A stretch of DNA of 64,000 nucleotides. Origin: Straminergon stramineum. Its lineage: Eukaryota; Streptophyta; Bryopsida; Hypnales; Calliergonaceae. The notes beneath the pieces are model-generated. The model was not told the origin of the DNA. It saw only the letters and a list, made by a program, of their open reading frames with translations, and did not search any database. The stretch is taken from the NCBI GenBank assembly GCA_963920665.1, contig OY987272.1:16373001-16437000 (forward strand), written 5' to 3'. A program made the position numbers and the translations under genes. Below, in pieces: positions 24,395 through 36,948 of this stretch; within the stretch, counting starts at the first letter, position 1, and each line of letters starts with the position of its first letter.

Positions 24395-25524
24395 CCTCAC
24401 GCCACAATTCCGCGAAACCACTGCTCAAACCCACTCCGTACTCATCGCCTTCCACAACCCACTCGACCCAAGTCAAATTCTTCCCCAGACCCACACGACG
24501 ACTGAAACCAACCATCGCGAGAATCCATCTTCAGATTACAACTACCGAGCAACGGATCAGTTCATCGCCAGAGCTCTTAAAACCTCGTCAGTCACCATAA
24601 CAGAGCATGAAGCTTCGGATTAAGATCAAAACATTCACAGCTGAATGCGAATTCCCCCCAAAACCTAGGTTAGTGAGAGCTGGGAATTGAAATTGAGATG
24701 TGGGTAAACTTAATTTGTGGAGAAGGGGAGGGGAAGTGAGAGAGCTCTGAGCAAGGGGAGCATGAATGATGGTGGGAATCAATGGAGATGAAGATGGCGA
24801 AGAAGAATTGTTCAGCGACAAATTGCGGGAATGTAACGAGGAAAGAGTGGCAGGGGGTCTGGGACATCGGACTGACGGAGTGATGGACGGATTGTCTGGA
24901 CACGTGGTCAGGACTTTTCGTGCATTTCTACAACAGACAGACATAAGGGGCTTCCTACATTACGGCAAGTGGGGTTCAGTGATGTGGAAGAGAGTTTGGG
25001 CACCTTTTCAAAGCAAATGGTTACACCCCGTCACTTTGCCAATGGTCATTTATCACACCACCGCTAGTTTAGCATCACACAAAAGTGATGAGAAGCACCT
25101 TATCAATGCACAAAGAATCAAAACCTAGAAGTATGGTTGGGATGAAAAGATTTGCAAGAGTTTCATATGAAGACAAACCTAAATTATGGAACTTGTAGGG
25201 GGAAATTATTTGTTGTGAGGAAGTTCTCGACTTTTCAAAGTCACGTTGTTTTTATCTCACGCGTGTGTGGTACGCATTAGGGTAGCGGCAATTGCACGCG
25301 ACCAATTACCACCACCACCAAAGTGTAATTGCTTGTAGTCGGGTAATGAAGACGCTAAATCCTACAATTTAATTGGAGCCTACACCAATGAGGCCTGACA
25401 TAGTGAGTGGGCCCTGATTGCGATTGCAAGTGGTCCGAGTGTAGCTACAAGACTATACCCTCGACGGAACTGATGGCTACACCCCGGTAGAAGTATAAGA
25501 CTATATCCTAGCAATACGAATTTC
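24395..25524. other. EAF upstream region and spacer
   Basis: 24395-24950 is GC-moderate and would hold the EAF promoter. ORFs here are not domain-bearing. 25260-25520 is a low-copy-looking GC-moderate stretch without a recognisable gene. Confidence 0.35.
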
Positions 25525-25993
25525 ATTGTTCTACGGGTCCTATACATAATGGATTCAACAACAATATTAGGATTTTAGGTGGTGGTTAATGATTTTGGTT
25601 GTCTTTTTTTAAGTATGAGTGGTTGAGCCCCTACTATATATTCCATGTGGGTTGAGTTCCTTCCTACCACTACTTACGTATATAAAGCTAAGATGTCTTC
25701 TCAATTCTAAATGAAAGTAAAGAATAACTTTTGAAGAAAAGTGTCCTATCATGCTACATCAATGTGGGCACATTTCAAATGAATGATCTAATGTCACATA
25801 GAGAAGGACAAAATTTGAACAACTTTTTCAAATTATATTAAAACAATATTTTGTGGCGCAATTCAAACAACATTTTTAAAGTTCCTAAAGGACGTATAAG
25901 TACTAAGACCCACCCACCCTCCGAAAAAAATTGATAGTCCCCAAACAATTAAAGAGATCATTCTATGTAGGACCCGTAGAATAATGAAATTTC
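25525..25993. mobile_element. Candidate short TIR element
   Basis: aatttcattgttctacgggtcctata (about 25527-25552) is repeated in inverted orientation at about 25962-25990 (…aggacccgtagaataatgaaattt). About 410 bp separates the arms. No target-site duplication is clear and no frame is open, so the class is unknown. Confidence 0.4.
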
Positions 25994-28092
25994 TATGAAT
26001 TCTAACCTATTTCAAAATTTATTAATTAAATAATTAAGGGTGAATTATTGCAAGTTCTATTTGTATATTAGAATCTATGTATTATAGGATTTTTTTTCAA
26101 CTTTCTATTTCAAATAAAATTTTAAACTTAAATTCACAACCATAAAAAATTTTAGACTACATGAGAAACTAAATGTTTGTCCTTCATTGGTAGTGAAAAT
26201 TTTTAATTATTCTAAAATATATAGTAATTAATGTAATTTTTATACTTGTAAAACAACAATAATTATGTTCATGTATTAATAAATGTGAAAAAACAAATAC
26301 TTAGAGAAAGAGTCTTTTATTGGTTATAAAATATTCAAAAAAATTCTTTTTTTCTTAATACACTAACGTAGAAAGGCTCATATAAGTATAGTAGTGGTAA
26401 TTTTATTTAAAGGTCATATTTGGAAGAAATTAGGATCTAAAAAATTGAATTGTTCTTCAAATTTTTTAAATACTCTAATTCTTTGAAAAATACCAAATTC
26501 AAGAGAGGGTTCTATTATATTTATCAATCTCTTCTCATATCTTTTACTAAAGTATTAGAATAATTTTACTTCCATAGAAAACACATGGTCTTATGTTACA
26601 AAAATTATAATCATATAAATTTATTCAATATAAATGCCAAGTCATGTTTCACTTTGTAGCCATTTAAAATATTATTGATGACAATTGTAACGTGGTGTAG
26701 CATATTTGGACTAACTACATGGTGATTGTAGTAGGGATTTTTTTTCATTTAATTTGGAAAGTACACAATTGTTTACATCTTTATAAATGGATGAAGTGTG
26801 ATAAATGAAGATGAAACTTAAATTATTCATCGGATAGATTGTATGTTTATCCAAAAAAGAGTGATATCTCCTTTAAAATCAAACTAATAGTTTTTTTTAT
26901 TTCCCTTTATTAAAGTTTCCTAAAAAAATAGATTTAGAAACAAACATCACAATGATAAGATATTCTCAATTTTGCAAAATCTCAATTTTTTTGATGTAAA
27001 AGAAACCCAATAGTGATTAAGTAAATTCTATAGTTTCTTCAATATTTGAAAAATTTGTTAAACATTTCACATTTCTTAAATTTTAAAAAACAATTCAAAT
27101 AATTTTGAAATCCTTTCAAAATCACAAATTTTTATTTTTATTTTCTTAAATTGAAAATATTTGAAAGCCTACGAGTATTTTAATATGCCACATGAAAGCA
27201 TGGTTGGACACTACCCTACACACTACTTTGACTAGTTTGTGAATAACCTTTGATAATATTTTTAATTGAGAAGTCTATAATAAAATTATAGGAGTATGAC
27301 TGAAAAGTAATTATATATGATGTAAAGTTGTGAAAGAGTAGAATTTAGAGTCTTTGAGGAATATATAGTGTTTAACCCTTAAGTGCCCAAGGCACTATAT
27401 TTTATTGTTCACAAAATTTTGAAGTTAAATAAAACCTTATCAAATTTTTATTTCTAGTATTTTCTTTTCTAGATGAATAACTTTTAAAATTGACTTTTAG
27501 AATGAAAAATCCAATTTTGAAAATGAACATTTATGATAATTTTATTCAAGGTTTTGTCCAAGGAGGTCTATTTGCCAAATTTTGCCACTGAAATAGAAGT
27601 ATCACTCCCATCAACACATTTTTTCATTTCATTCTTTGATAGCAATGCAAGAAACAATCATTAGAATCATGAGGCTCTTTACATCCATGGATAGATATGG
27701 ATGCAATACACATAACATGGATGATCACTTTCAAAATGTAGATCATAACTCATCTATTCATCCAAATGTACATACATGCATTCAAAATGGAGCTATAAAT
27801 TCATAGATTTTGTAACAATCTAGTTGTTTCATCCATTAAAAAAGAAAGAATATTTTGTAAAATATTTAAAAAAAAGTGTCCTTTGATTCCGTCAATGAAT
27901 GTCCCTTAAGAGTGATAAAATTGTAAGACACAAAGTATGTGGGACCCTAAATGAACAAATTCTTAATTTACTCCAATCTTTACAAAAAGATTTGAGTTTC
28001 TTATCCTTTGTCAAAAAAACCAATCTATATCACCTATTGGTTCAATAATCAAAACAAGTTTTAGTAACTATCTTGGTCTTGGCAATTGCACC
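25994..28092. other. Very AT-rich spacer
   Basis: No ORF worth calling, no tRNA-like or array-like structure seen. Confidence 0.35.
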
Positions 28093-29146
28093 TTTAACCC
28101 TTAACCCCAAAATGTCCTCGAGGACATAATCTATCCTCAGTTAATTTTCAAAGTTAAATAATGGGAAATCAGTGTGATATTTCATAAAATGGTTAACTAT
28201 GATATTGGAGAGCGAAAAGTTTCCAAAAGGGTGAAATTTTCCGATTTCAATTATGACATGGCTTCAATTTTCTAAGGCTTACAATGTAAGTAGACTCCCT
28301 AGTTTGGCAACGTGAAAGCAAGTGCCAACATGGATTTTGGTTTTAGAACCCATCCGGATTCAAAATGGATTTTTTTCTCAAATGCACCATCAAATTCTTG
28401 CGAAACAAATTCTACAACTTTATAAGTTTTCGTATGTCTTTTCCACTGTAGGGATCTTCCTCTATCAAGAAGTACATTTTTCATCAAAAAAAAGGAATCT
28501 ACATCCTTGAAATGGGCTTGTCAAATACCCTGTTGTTTGGTGATCTTCCACCGAACATGTGTTATCCCTCTAGCATATTTTATGGGCATCGATCATGTGC
28601 ATCTTCTCTTCTTTCCTACAAAAGACACCGCACCTCAAGGAATGACATATTCATCTTGCAATACCCACCGAAGCACTTGGAGGGACAAAAAATGCGTGAT
28701 TTCGCAACTATGTACCTTTGATGTCTTGAGAATCTAATGCATCGTGACAAATCATTTGGGCCCTCCAATTTTTTTGCATGACCTCTGTAGAGTATACTTG
28801 TGATTTGTACAATTACATTTGAGTAGGTAGGCTTTAATTATTTATTAAAAAAGCAAATGTGTTTGCCTCTCTGGTAGGGGGCCTTAGTTCGGGAAATTGC
28901 AGGGTCATTTTGGGATTAAAGGATGGATTGGTGACCATCAAAATCATCCCTTTTTGAACCATGTGACATTATCTACTTTATAAATTCTAAAAATATTCAT
29001 TGGAGGTCAAATTACTATGCAAGGTCTCTCCTTTCTGTACAAAATTTCAAGGATGAACAATTACACTTTTGTTTTACATAAGAAGATTCTTTGTTATCCA
29101 TAAGACAAAAAATGTCCTTGACGTTGTTTAAGGGTTAAGGGTTAAA
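28093..29146. mobile_element. Element with 15-bp telomere-like terminal inverted repeats
   Basis: The left end TTTAACCCTTAACCC (28093-28107) is a perfect inverted copy of GGGTTAAGGGTTAAA (29132-29146). Just inside, aaatgtcctcg and its counterpart aaaatgtccttg also pair. The inside includes dispersed repeat family A in minus orientation. The element at 45711-46643 has related ends (TTAACCCCTAAA). No target-site duplication or transposase frame is seen. Confidence 0.5.
28918..29112 (-). repeat. Dispersed repeat family A, copy 3
   Basis: Read on the minus strand it carries the gacaa-like…aacaaagaatcttc, aaacaaaagtgtaattgttc, tttgacctccaatga and gttcaaaaagggatgat blocks in the same order as copy 1. 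It lies inside the 28093-29146 element. Confidence 0.65.
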
Positions 29147-29326
29147 AATATGGGGTTGGAATAAACCGTGTTGTAGAAGCCACCTAATGACCTTATGATC
29201 TTTTAGGGGTTAAATCGGTCAATCCCTGCCGGTTTGACTGCAAAATGAAGACGGAGATGTCATCCAGCTGTCTCGGAAGCTGACGAAAAGGGACAGATGA
29301 GGACGAAGAGGCAACGAAAGGCGGCG

Positions 29327-29335
29327 AAACCCTAA
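29327..29335 (+). promoter_or_regulatory. Telo-box upstream of the QNG1-like gene
   Basis: AAACCCTAA lies 230 bp before the start codon in a GC-rich stretch that looks like promoter or leader. Confidence 0.45.
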
Positions 29336-29564
29336 TTCAGGGGACGGAGAGACTGCAGCCTGGCAGTGTGCCGCCGTCGTCTCCATCAATCCGTCCTCGC
29401 AGTCGCGGGGCGAGGAAAACGGGTCCATTGCGGCTGTCGGCAACGGTCGCCATCGCCCTCACCATCGCCAGCAAACCCAACTCACATCCAACTGCACCAA
29501 CAATCTTTCTTTGTACGATCTCGTGAAAATTTGGCTGCAAAAATCCGAGGTAACTCCATTCATC

Positions 29565-32500
29565 ATGGACGCAGTGCGCTCCTCCTGCAGTTGGGTGGCT
29601 GCCCGCGCCTCCCATGTCTCCATCAACCCCGATGGTTCGCCTCTCGCCTCCTCTACCCGTTTGGTTTGATTTTGATTCCGGGAATATGAATTTGCAGAAA
29701 TTTTAGAGGAATTTTGGAGTAGTGGCAATGTGCGAGTTGTTTGGAGTTGCTTGGCGTTTGGTTGCTGATTCGGAATGTGAGGGGTAATTGTAATTTTCTC
29801 TTTAGGGTGCCATGGGTTTGCATGGGTTTGCGTGGGTTTTTTAGATTGGGAATCTTGTTTGGGGTTTTGAATTGTTCCTGTACTGTGCTTCGGAGAGCAG
29901 ATTGACGAGAGGAATCTGAAATAGCCGACGATTCTGGATTTTTATTGTAAAATGAGAAATTTAATAGTGGTCTGTGTAGATGGATTGGTAGTCTTAGTTA
30001 ATTCGTCACATCACGTGCTTCTTGTTTTCTTTGGTTTTCATCTTTACCCCAAAAGGAGATAAAATTCGGTTTTATGTTTTTGAAAGCAGTTTGAGTAGGT
30101 TATATGGGGACATTATTTTTGTCCAATTTGATTTCTATTTTAATCAGCACATGGAAGGGTCTTGGGTGATTGTCGTGATACAGAATGTGGTTCCACCCGA
30201 ATCATATTTTCTCAATGTGATGAATCAAATTGGTCATTTTGAAACCATGAATCCTTGGTCTTTTTAAGGTGAATTGCAAGCGATTTTTCTCTGTAACCCT
30301 TCATGTTGATATTTATTGTATCGTCTCATCAGGAATTGAGAAACTTGTAAAGCATGTTGGTGGTGAATTGCCGCCGATAAAGTGGGACTTTGAGGGCATT
30401 CATTATTTCGACAATGGACCTCTTACTGCTCAATACATGTTGGTGCTGGACGCTCTCAATTTCTGCTTTTGGCCTGGTATGCTCTCGTTTCATAAACCTG
30501 GAACATTTGTAGTCTCTGGACCCTAAAACCCTAAACCCTAAGCCCTAACCCTGTGTAGAGAATGTGGCACTAGGAGCTGCAAGCTTACTGCAAGCGTGTT
30601 TTCTGCTTCGTTAGTTGCTTTTAACCCTTTGAGAGGACCAAGTGAGTCCTCATAATTTTCTTAACACACTTGAGTAGGTTACATGGGGACAATTCTCTTT
30701 ATTTTTTACCAACACGTTCAGTGTTCTTCACTATTTATAGTGATATTAAATCTGGGCTTATTTGAACTTGATTTCTCAATGTCTTCAATCAAATTTGACA
30801 TTTCATAGCCATGAAGTTTTGGTCTTTTAAGGGGTGACAATTTCCGAGTTCTTGTGCTCTTCTGCCTAACTGGACTTGATGTAATATTGGCAGATGATGA
30901 TTTGGAATACGACCACTTAGCAGCCGGTCTTGCCGAAGCATTGAAGGAAGACCCCACGATTTTTGATGCGCATCGGTTGAAGAATTTTACAGGTTCTGTA
31001 AGTGGGCCTTTACCTTTTCCTTGAACCAGACGTTTCTTGCGACAATGTTGGTTCTGCACACTTGGTCGTTGTGATCTTAGGCTTTACGTAAATGCAGTTT
31101 TGCACCGATTGCAGGTCCAATGCTGAGGGGTCTGCTGCAGTGGCCGAGGCCACTTCCATTGGAAGATGAACGAGTTCGTCTGCTCCACGAGGTGCGCGTC
31201 AATCCTTGTTCAGTTTAGGGATTTCTGTATGCTCTGCTCACTCTTTTTGACGAGCTGCTTTAGGGTGGAATGGCGAGTTTGTTCTATAAAGCATCGGCCC
31301 TGAAGAGAGTAAACCCTATAATATGGGGGATTTCCTCTTCAGGGTCCTCTAAATTCCCCGAAAATGAAGACCCTATGCTGGTGCTTTTTGAAGACCTTCA
31401 TTCTTCACAAAGCCTATGGGGCTGAGCGAGTAGTTCTTCATGATAAGGTTTGCATGGCTGCTAGGTCATGCAAATTGTCTGTCTTAGGAACCAATCAGAA
31501 ATTTATGCAGGAGAGGTCCCCGGGGGTTTGATTTCATTGACTTTTGGTTTTTATATACCCACCAGGGTCCCCGATATGGAAATGGGGTCGCCTATGCCTA
31601 CAGGAGCCGTGGGGTCGTCTATGCTACTCCTGTCCCAAGTGAGATATTTTCTACTGAGATATTTTCTCATTTTTGTGTTCCAGGTTGGTACAGAGTTGGA
31701 GCGAAGCTTTGATGGCCTAGCTGTTAATTTAGTAGCTGCTGCCAAGGGGTCGGCACATGCACTTGTTGACCTAGTAACCAAACATTTTCCAGGTACTAGA
31801 GGGAAGCCTTCATGACACTGCTTGGATGCACAAGGTTTTGTTTTTAGGTACCATTTGATTGTGCTATTGTCTGGGCTTGCTAATCCCATCTTGATGTTAT
31901 GACTTGGGCAGGATTTCGAGATCACGCCGTGTACAAAGGACACCAGGTCTTCATTTATAAAAGAGCTCAAATATTCGTGGCTGACCTGTGGGGCGCCTTT
32001 AAAGGAAAAGGTATGGGGGAATTCAAGGACATCGCATACATTACTATGTTTGCTGATTACGTAGTTCCGGCGGTCCTGAGACACTGGGGCATTCTCTCAT
32101 GCAGTCAAGCTTTGGTGAAAGTGTTGGATAGCTTGGAGGAGCTTCCTTCTGGGTCAGAAGAGGAGGTAGAGCTTCGTGCCTGCACTATCACTGCAGTAGA
32201 AAGCTTACGGGAGCAACTTGCTACCCGAACTGGAAAAGAGGTATGTAGCAGAATGCTTCACAATATTTTCTTGAACTCCATTTTGTATATTTTGGCTCAC
32301 TCACTCCTGCATACTTGTAAGGAGACCTGTGCTTAACCTTTAAGTACTCTATGTAAAAACAGAAAGTCTGCTTTGGAAGCTAGCAGTTGCTTATAGTACA
32401 ATTCGACACATATGTCTATTGTTCAAAACTGTAGGATACGATTTTCGTCTTTTTATTGTTACATTTTGTTACCTTTCTTGAAACTTCCGAAATGATTTAT

Positions 32501-32860
32501 TTCAACTCCTATAGATATGCAAGCAGACACATATGGCCATTTTGGCATTTGTATTCTGATCATCTTTTTCCTCACGTAAATGAGTAAGCCAAAGAACCCC
32601 TGTTATAGCTGTGGGAAGACTGAGCTCCATTATGTGCCGTTACCCGGGTCTTCGTCCAGAGTTTCGTTATTTAGGCAAGATATTTGGTACATCTGTGGAG
32701 ATCTGGAGGGGGAGCTTATTATCATCTCTGTCTATATTCACTTTTGTGTTTATGGCAGGTCCTAAGCGTGGAAGTCGACTGGTGGCTATGGTCTATTGGA
32801 TTGCCAAGTGCCGTAGATAAGGTGCCGGCTTACCACAGAACACGAACCATATATTACTGA
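29565..32860 (+). CDS. QNG1: Queuosine 5'-phosphate N-glycosylase (queuosine salvage protein, DUF2419)
   Basis: Seven exons with consistent GT..AG signals and phases: 29565-29634, 30333-30476, 30894-30992, 31115-31191, 31684-31792, 31912-32240, 32759-32860; together 309 residues. Family-typical blocks in order: VRSSCSWVAARASHVSIN (about 4-21), KWDFEGIHYFDNGPLTAQYM (40 on), YDHLAAGLAEALKEDP, WPRPLPLEDERVRLLHE, DLVTKHFPGFRDHAVYKGHQ, FIYKRAQIFVADLWGAFKG, FKDIAYITMFADYVVPAVLR, EEEVELRACTITAVESLREQ and, at the end, DWWLWSIGLP. This family hydrolyses queuosine 5'-monophosphate to free the queuine base, which eukaryotes insert at position 34 of GUN-anticodon tRNAs. All motifs are intact, so I expect an active gene. 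Intron 2 contains a short telomere-like tract. Confidence 0.93.
30521..30552 (+). repeat. Interstitial telomere-like tract (ccctaaa)n
   Basis: About four imperfect copies of the plant telomere unit (ccctaaa) lie 45 bp inside intron 2 of the queuosine-salvage gene. Confidence 0.75.
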
Positions 32861-33724
32861 ACTTGCAGCAAATGCGACTTCTCCAGAGGCTCGAGCACTT
32901 TCAGTCAATATGCCACGGGGCAAGTAAGCAGACGAGGAATTTGAGCTAGTTTTCTTGTGTGCTCAGCTAGACTATTCAGTGGGCAACCATTCAATTTTGA
33001 CACAAATTTTATATGGTTACCTTACAAGCGTAATCCAATTTTAATCAGTGTTGATATATTGTTGTGCTTACGATAAGTGCGACTCTTGAAATGATCTTGG
33101 ACCATGCGCCTTGAGAAGGTTGTCAATAACGCTTGTTGAATTATCACAATTGCTGAAACGGGTGACAGCAATTCGGACATATGAGAGTACGGTATCTCTT
33201 CTGGCTGACAATATCGTGTGAAACAGAGGATGTTTATTGGTACGTGTCAAGAACATTGATGTCAGCAGAAGGCATGATTGTTTGCCAAACGACAGTCAGA
33301 CTTGTATTCCATCAAGATGCTAATGTTGTAAATCAGCTGCAGAGAAAGATTTGAGCAACGTTTCCTTCTAATCTGCCTGAATTCATTCCAACGACAGACT
33401 GACTCCGATGGTGAAATTGGTGAGGGAGAAACAGAAGTGGAACAATCCTCACAATTTTGTAAGTTTTAATCCTGGAAGGACGCGGCCCCCCATGACGAAG
33501 GTGGTTAACAAAATACTCAAATTATTGGAACATTAGGTGTATTCTTTGTTTGTATAGTTAACATTGAAGTCATCCATTGGACCTTTCTGGTCTGCAACAT
33601 CCTTACAAGGTTAATAGTTGGATGAATTTATTAGTAACTCCACATGTTATTCTACTTCATTGTTTTAATTATGTAAGAACTTGAATTTGCATGGGTTCAG
33701 TTTATCTACAATAGTAGAATGTAC
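32861..33724. other. QNG1 3' UTR and spacer
   Basis: GC-moderate sequence after the TGA, probably transcribed in its first part. No further domain-bearing frame. Confidence 0.4.
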
Positions 33725-33727
33725 TCA

Positions 33728-33901
33728 CACTAGAAGAAAACAGTGTTGATTTGAACAAAATCTAAGTGACACAAAATGCTGTTTTCTGCCCAAAAATGTA
33801 GAAACTGTGTTGGTTGCAATGTAGTTTCTACATTTTTTGGCAGAAGACAGCATTTTGTGTCACCTAGATTTTGTTCAAATCAACGATGTTTTCTTCTAGT
33901 G
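33728..33901. mobile_element. CACTA-type foldback MITE, 174 bp
   Basis: Ends CACTAGAAGAAAACA and its inverted copy TGTTTTCTTCTAGTG. The arms pair almost fully (acaaaatgctgttttctgcc with ggcagaagacagcattttgt). TCA flanks both sides (33725-33727, 33902-33904). Non-coding. Confidence 0.85.
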
Positions 33902-33904
33902 TCA

Positions 33905-34648
33905 TGTACTCCATCAAGTAAAAAATTCATTCACCTCTACCACGTATGAAAACTAGAGATACTCTTAAAAGGGTATTGGTTTGATAGAGTTATCCTTTAA
34001 GTTGTTGAAATGTCACTCTTCATTTGGGCCCTCTTTCAATTTTTATTCAAAATTGAATTTAAATTTTGAAATGGCAAAAAGACATTATTGCATGTGTTCT
34101 AAATTTCATGAAGTTGCCTTCTCTCTATATTATGGTTTTAGTTTGATCTTTGCACCTCCTAGTTGCAAAGAAAGGTTAAGTGTTTTTTTACACTTCAATG
34201 GTTCTTCTTAAATATATTCTTTGTAATATAGTTAATCTTTATTCAATGGATGATTTTGAAAATGATCTAGCACTATAAAATGCAAAATATGATAAACATT
34301 GAAAAGAATAATAAAAAATTTAATAATACACATAATACTTGTATAAAGAGCGACATCTAAAGATTTTAATGGAATCAAAGGTATAGAATATGTTCAAAAT
34401 TCCAAATAAAAACCTTCATAGATTATTTAATAAGCCATTTTTGAGTTTGAACTTGAACATTTTAGTTTAATGTGTTATGTAAAAAAATACTAATAGAAAA
34501 GTGTGTTCCATCAAATAAAGCCTAGTTCTCATGCTTTGATATATAGGGCCTAATTGAAACAAAGAGGGACCAATAGTTCTTCTAGGAAAAATAAGAAGAT
34601 GCCAAATTCTCCAATAAACTCTTCTAAGGTATTTGCATTGAATCCTTT
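33905..34648. other. AT-rich spacer
   Basis: No gene or named repeat seen. Confidence 0.3.
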
Positions 34649-34823
34649 ATCAAAGGAGACAAATACAATGGAATTGTGGTGCCAAAGAAGTGGTTTCAAG
34701 TTGACGATGAAGAAACAAGCGTCGCAAAGTCTAAGCTCATAAATCTGAATCTATAGAAAGATCATTATGCATTTGAAGATGTAGAAGGGTCAATCATGAT
34801 TTGGGACCAGTGTTACATCTAAA
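34649..34823 (+). pseudogene. Coding-like fragment of unknown family
   Basis: One frame reads IKGDKYNGIVVPKKWFQVDD, then SVAKSKLINLNL, a stop, and KDHYAFEDVEGSIMIWDQC. The balanced composition on both sides of one TAG suggests an old protein-coding fragment, perhaps of a retroelement or captured gene. I do not recognise the family and the call is weak. Confidence 0.25.
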
Positions 34824-35482
34824 GCTATGTTTGAAACAATGGTTGTTCACTTAGGGTAAAGGATTAGTTATGGAACTTGTATTTTTCTTGTTTCCTATAT
34901 TGCAAGTGAATTGTATAGTGCCTAAACTCTCTTGTGAGTATCCAAAGAGGGTGGCCAACAAATTGATTCTATTGACACCATATACTTATAGGGCAAAAAA
35001 TTAAACACAAATCTAGGGAATTAGTAGTCAAGGTGTGGAAGATCATCAATTTTGCATTGGCAATTGAAATACAACAATCTAGATTTCATTATTGTTTTAT
35101 GAAATAAAACTTAGTTATTGTTAAGTCATGCATGAGTTGCATATTTGTCATGTTGATTTTCCTTAAGTAGATTTGCATATGAGTTGTGGCTGAGTCCTTT
35201 TCAACTCAATCAATTTGATAATGTGCTACAAAAAAACATTTTGAAGGGAACTATTGACAAAGAAGAATTATAAGTCACTAGAGCGTATCTATACCGCAAG
35301 TGTAAGAGAACTCACAAATCAACTAAATTAAAGACACAGCTAAAAGGCAACTCAAAAACAACTCAAAAACAACTTAGAAATGACTACATCGCTTACATCA
35401 TTACCAATTGCAACTACTAAACCATCTAAAAATAAAAACATGAGGATCTTGAAATAGATAAAGTAGTCAAAATCTTAAAGAC
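34824..35482. other. AT-rich spacer
   Basis: Nothing supportable seen. Confidence 0.3.
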
Positions 35483-35485
35483 AAA

Positions 35486-35689
35486 CACTACAAGAGAAAG
35501 GGGTGTTTTAAGTATAGTCCTAGTAGTATAGGCCTACAAGTAATGATTTGAAAGGGGTGTTTATAGTAAAATTTTATGAAAAAAACATGTATTTCTAGTA
35601 AATTTTTATTAAAAAATCCCCTTTTGGATCACTACTCATAGGACTATACTACTAGGACTATATTTAAAACACCACTTTCTCTTGTAGTG
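35486..35689. mobile_element. CACTA-type foldback MITE, 204 bp
   Basis: CACTACAAGAGAAAGGGGTG at the left end pairs with the right end CACCACTTTCTCTTGTAGTG. A second pairing block is agtcctagtagtatag with ctatactactaggact. AAA flanks both sides (35483-35485, 35690-35692). Confidence 0.85.
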
Positions 35690-35969
35690 AAATCCAATAA
35701 TATAGTGGCACTTGGCAAATGTGGGCCCAACTCTGAGGTGTTTACATTCACTCACCAAATTTACTTAGAAGTGGTTAATGTAATGTAGATATAAAAATAT
35801 TAAATCAATTTTTTTTTTGTTTTGAGGTATGAACGGAGATCATTTTATCTTTGGTTTTAGGAATACATGGTGATAGGTGTTAAATTGTTAAGTGATTTGA
35901 GGAATTGCCCTCGGATTTCAAGTAAACAATGGATGAGTTTTAATAGTGAGACCAAAGAGGATTTGGATC

Positions 35970-36800
35970 TAATCGCTTAAAGCCGTATTGTAAAAGTGAT
36001 TTTCACTCTCTTTTCTCTCCCTCTCTCTTCTCCTCTCATTGGATGTCTGTATGAGTTTTGGAACACTTTTGTGTTTTATTGATACTCTTTGTAATAAGAA
36101 GCTTTAAGCATATATTTGAAATTGTATGTAATTAAGTCCCAATGATTGGGCATCTTTTATTGTGTATTTAGATTGAGTTCAAAGACCCAGTGATTGGACA
36201 ATTGTGTGTGTAATCTCTTGTGGAAGGCATTTGTATTATTTTTCTTGTGCTTAAAGCTATTGTGAATATCTAATTTTGATTGAATCATATTCATTATTCG
36301 GATATGCCGGGAATAGTGTGTGTGATTTTGTGGAAGCTTGAAGCAATTGTTTGAATGAAATATTGCAGCTTTAAGCCATTAGTGTGAGGTTTGAATGTTT
36401 GAACCAGTCTGTAATTGCTTAAGTGTTTATATAATTGAATGTGTTTTATGCAAACTTATGAGTGTTGTGCACTATAAGCGATTTCTATTGAATCTATTGA
36501 GATTCAACTTTAAGCTTGTGTACTAAAATTGCTTATGGCTTAAAGTTGGTTATTTTACTTGCATTGAATGAAATAATGATAGTTAGTGTAATTGTTGTGT
36601 AGAAATCCTCGTGATTGGGTAAATATATGAAATTGTGATTCCCCAATAATTGGATAACTAATTTCTAAATTATAGCTTCAAGTTGTGTCAATGTTTATAT
36701 GATTGAATCAAAATTGATGAATGTGTAAAAGTGGCTCAATGAATAAGAGCGTTGTAGTTGTGAATGCTTAAAGCAATTTGGTCTTTTGAAAGCAAACAGA
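35970..36800. repeat. Irregular array of GCTTAAAGC-like and CCCAATGATTGGG-like palindromes
   Basis: GCTTAAAGC, GCTTTAAGC or close variants occur near 35978, 36103, 36250, 36341, 36371, 36512, 36536, 36675 and 36767. Interleaved are cccaatgattgggc (36138), cccagtgattgga (36187), gtgattgggt (36612) and ccccaataattgga (36641). There is no long ORF. This could be a decayed tandem array or a retroelement leader/LTR. Confidence 0.5.
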
Positions 36801-36948
36801 TAAAATGTATGTAGTTGAACTATTCAGACAAAATGGCTATAAGCAGTTTTAGTATAGGGGTGATTGCAAGAAACACTTGTACTATTTGTTGTGTTTCTCG
36901 TTTTCGCTGGATTAGTCCTATTAGTACTACGAGTACTGAGAATCTTAT

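Noticed and set aside
28299..28740. Overlapping 60-76 codon ORFs on both strands
   Set aside because: They lie inside an inverted-repeat element, are mutually overlapping and have no recognisable motif.
30022..30267. 81-codon ORF in the first intron of the QNG1-like gene
   Set aside because: It lies between exons that join in phase and has no family similarity.
36000..36800. CRISPR-like array of repeats
   Set aside because: The repeats are short palindromes at irregular spacing in plant nuclear DNA, without uniform spacers or cas genes.
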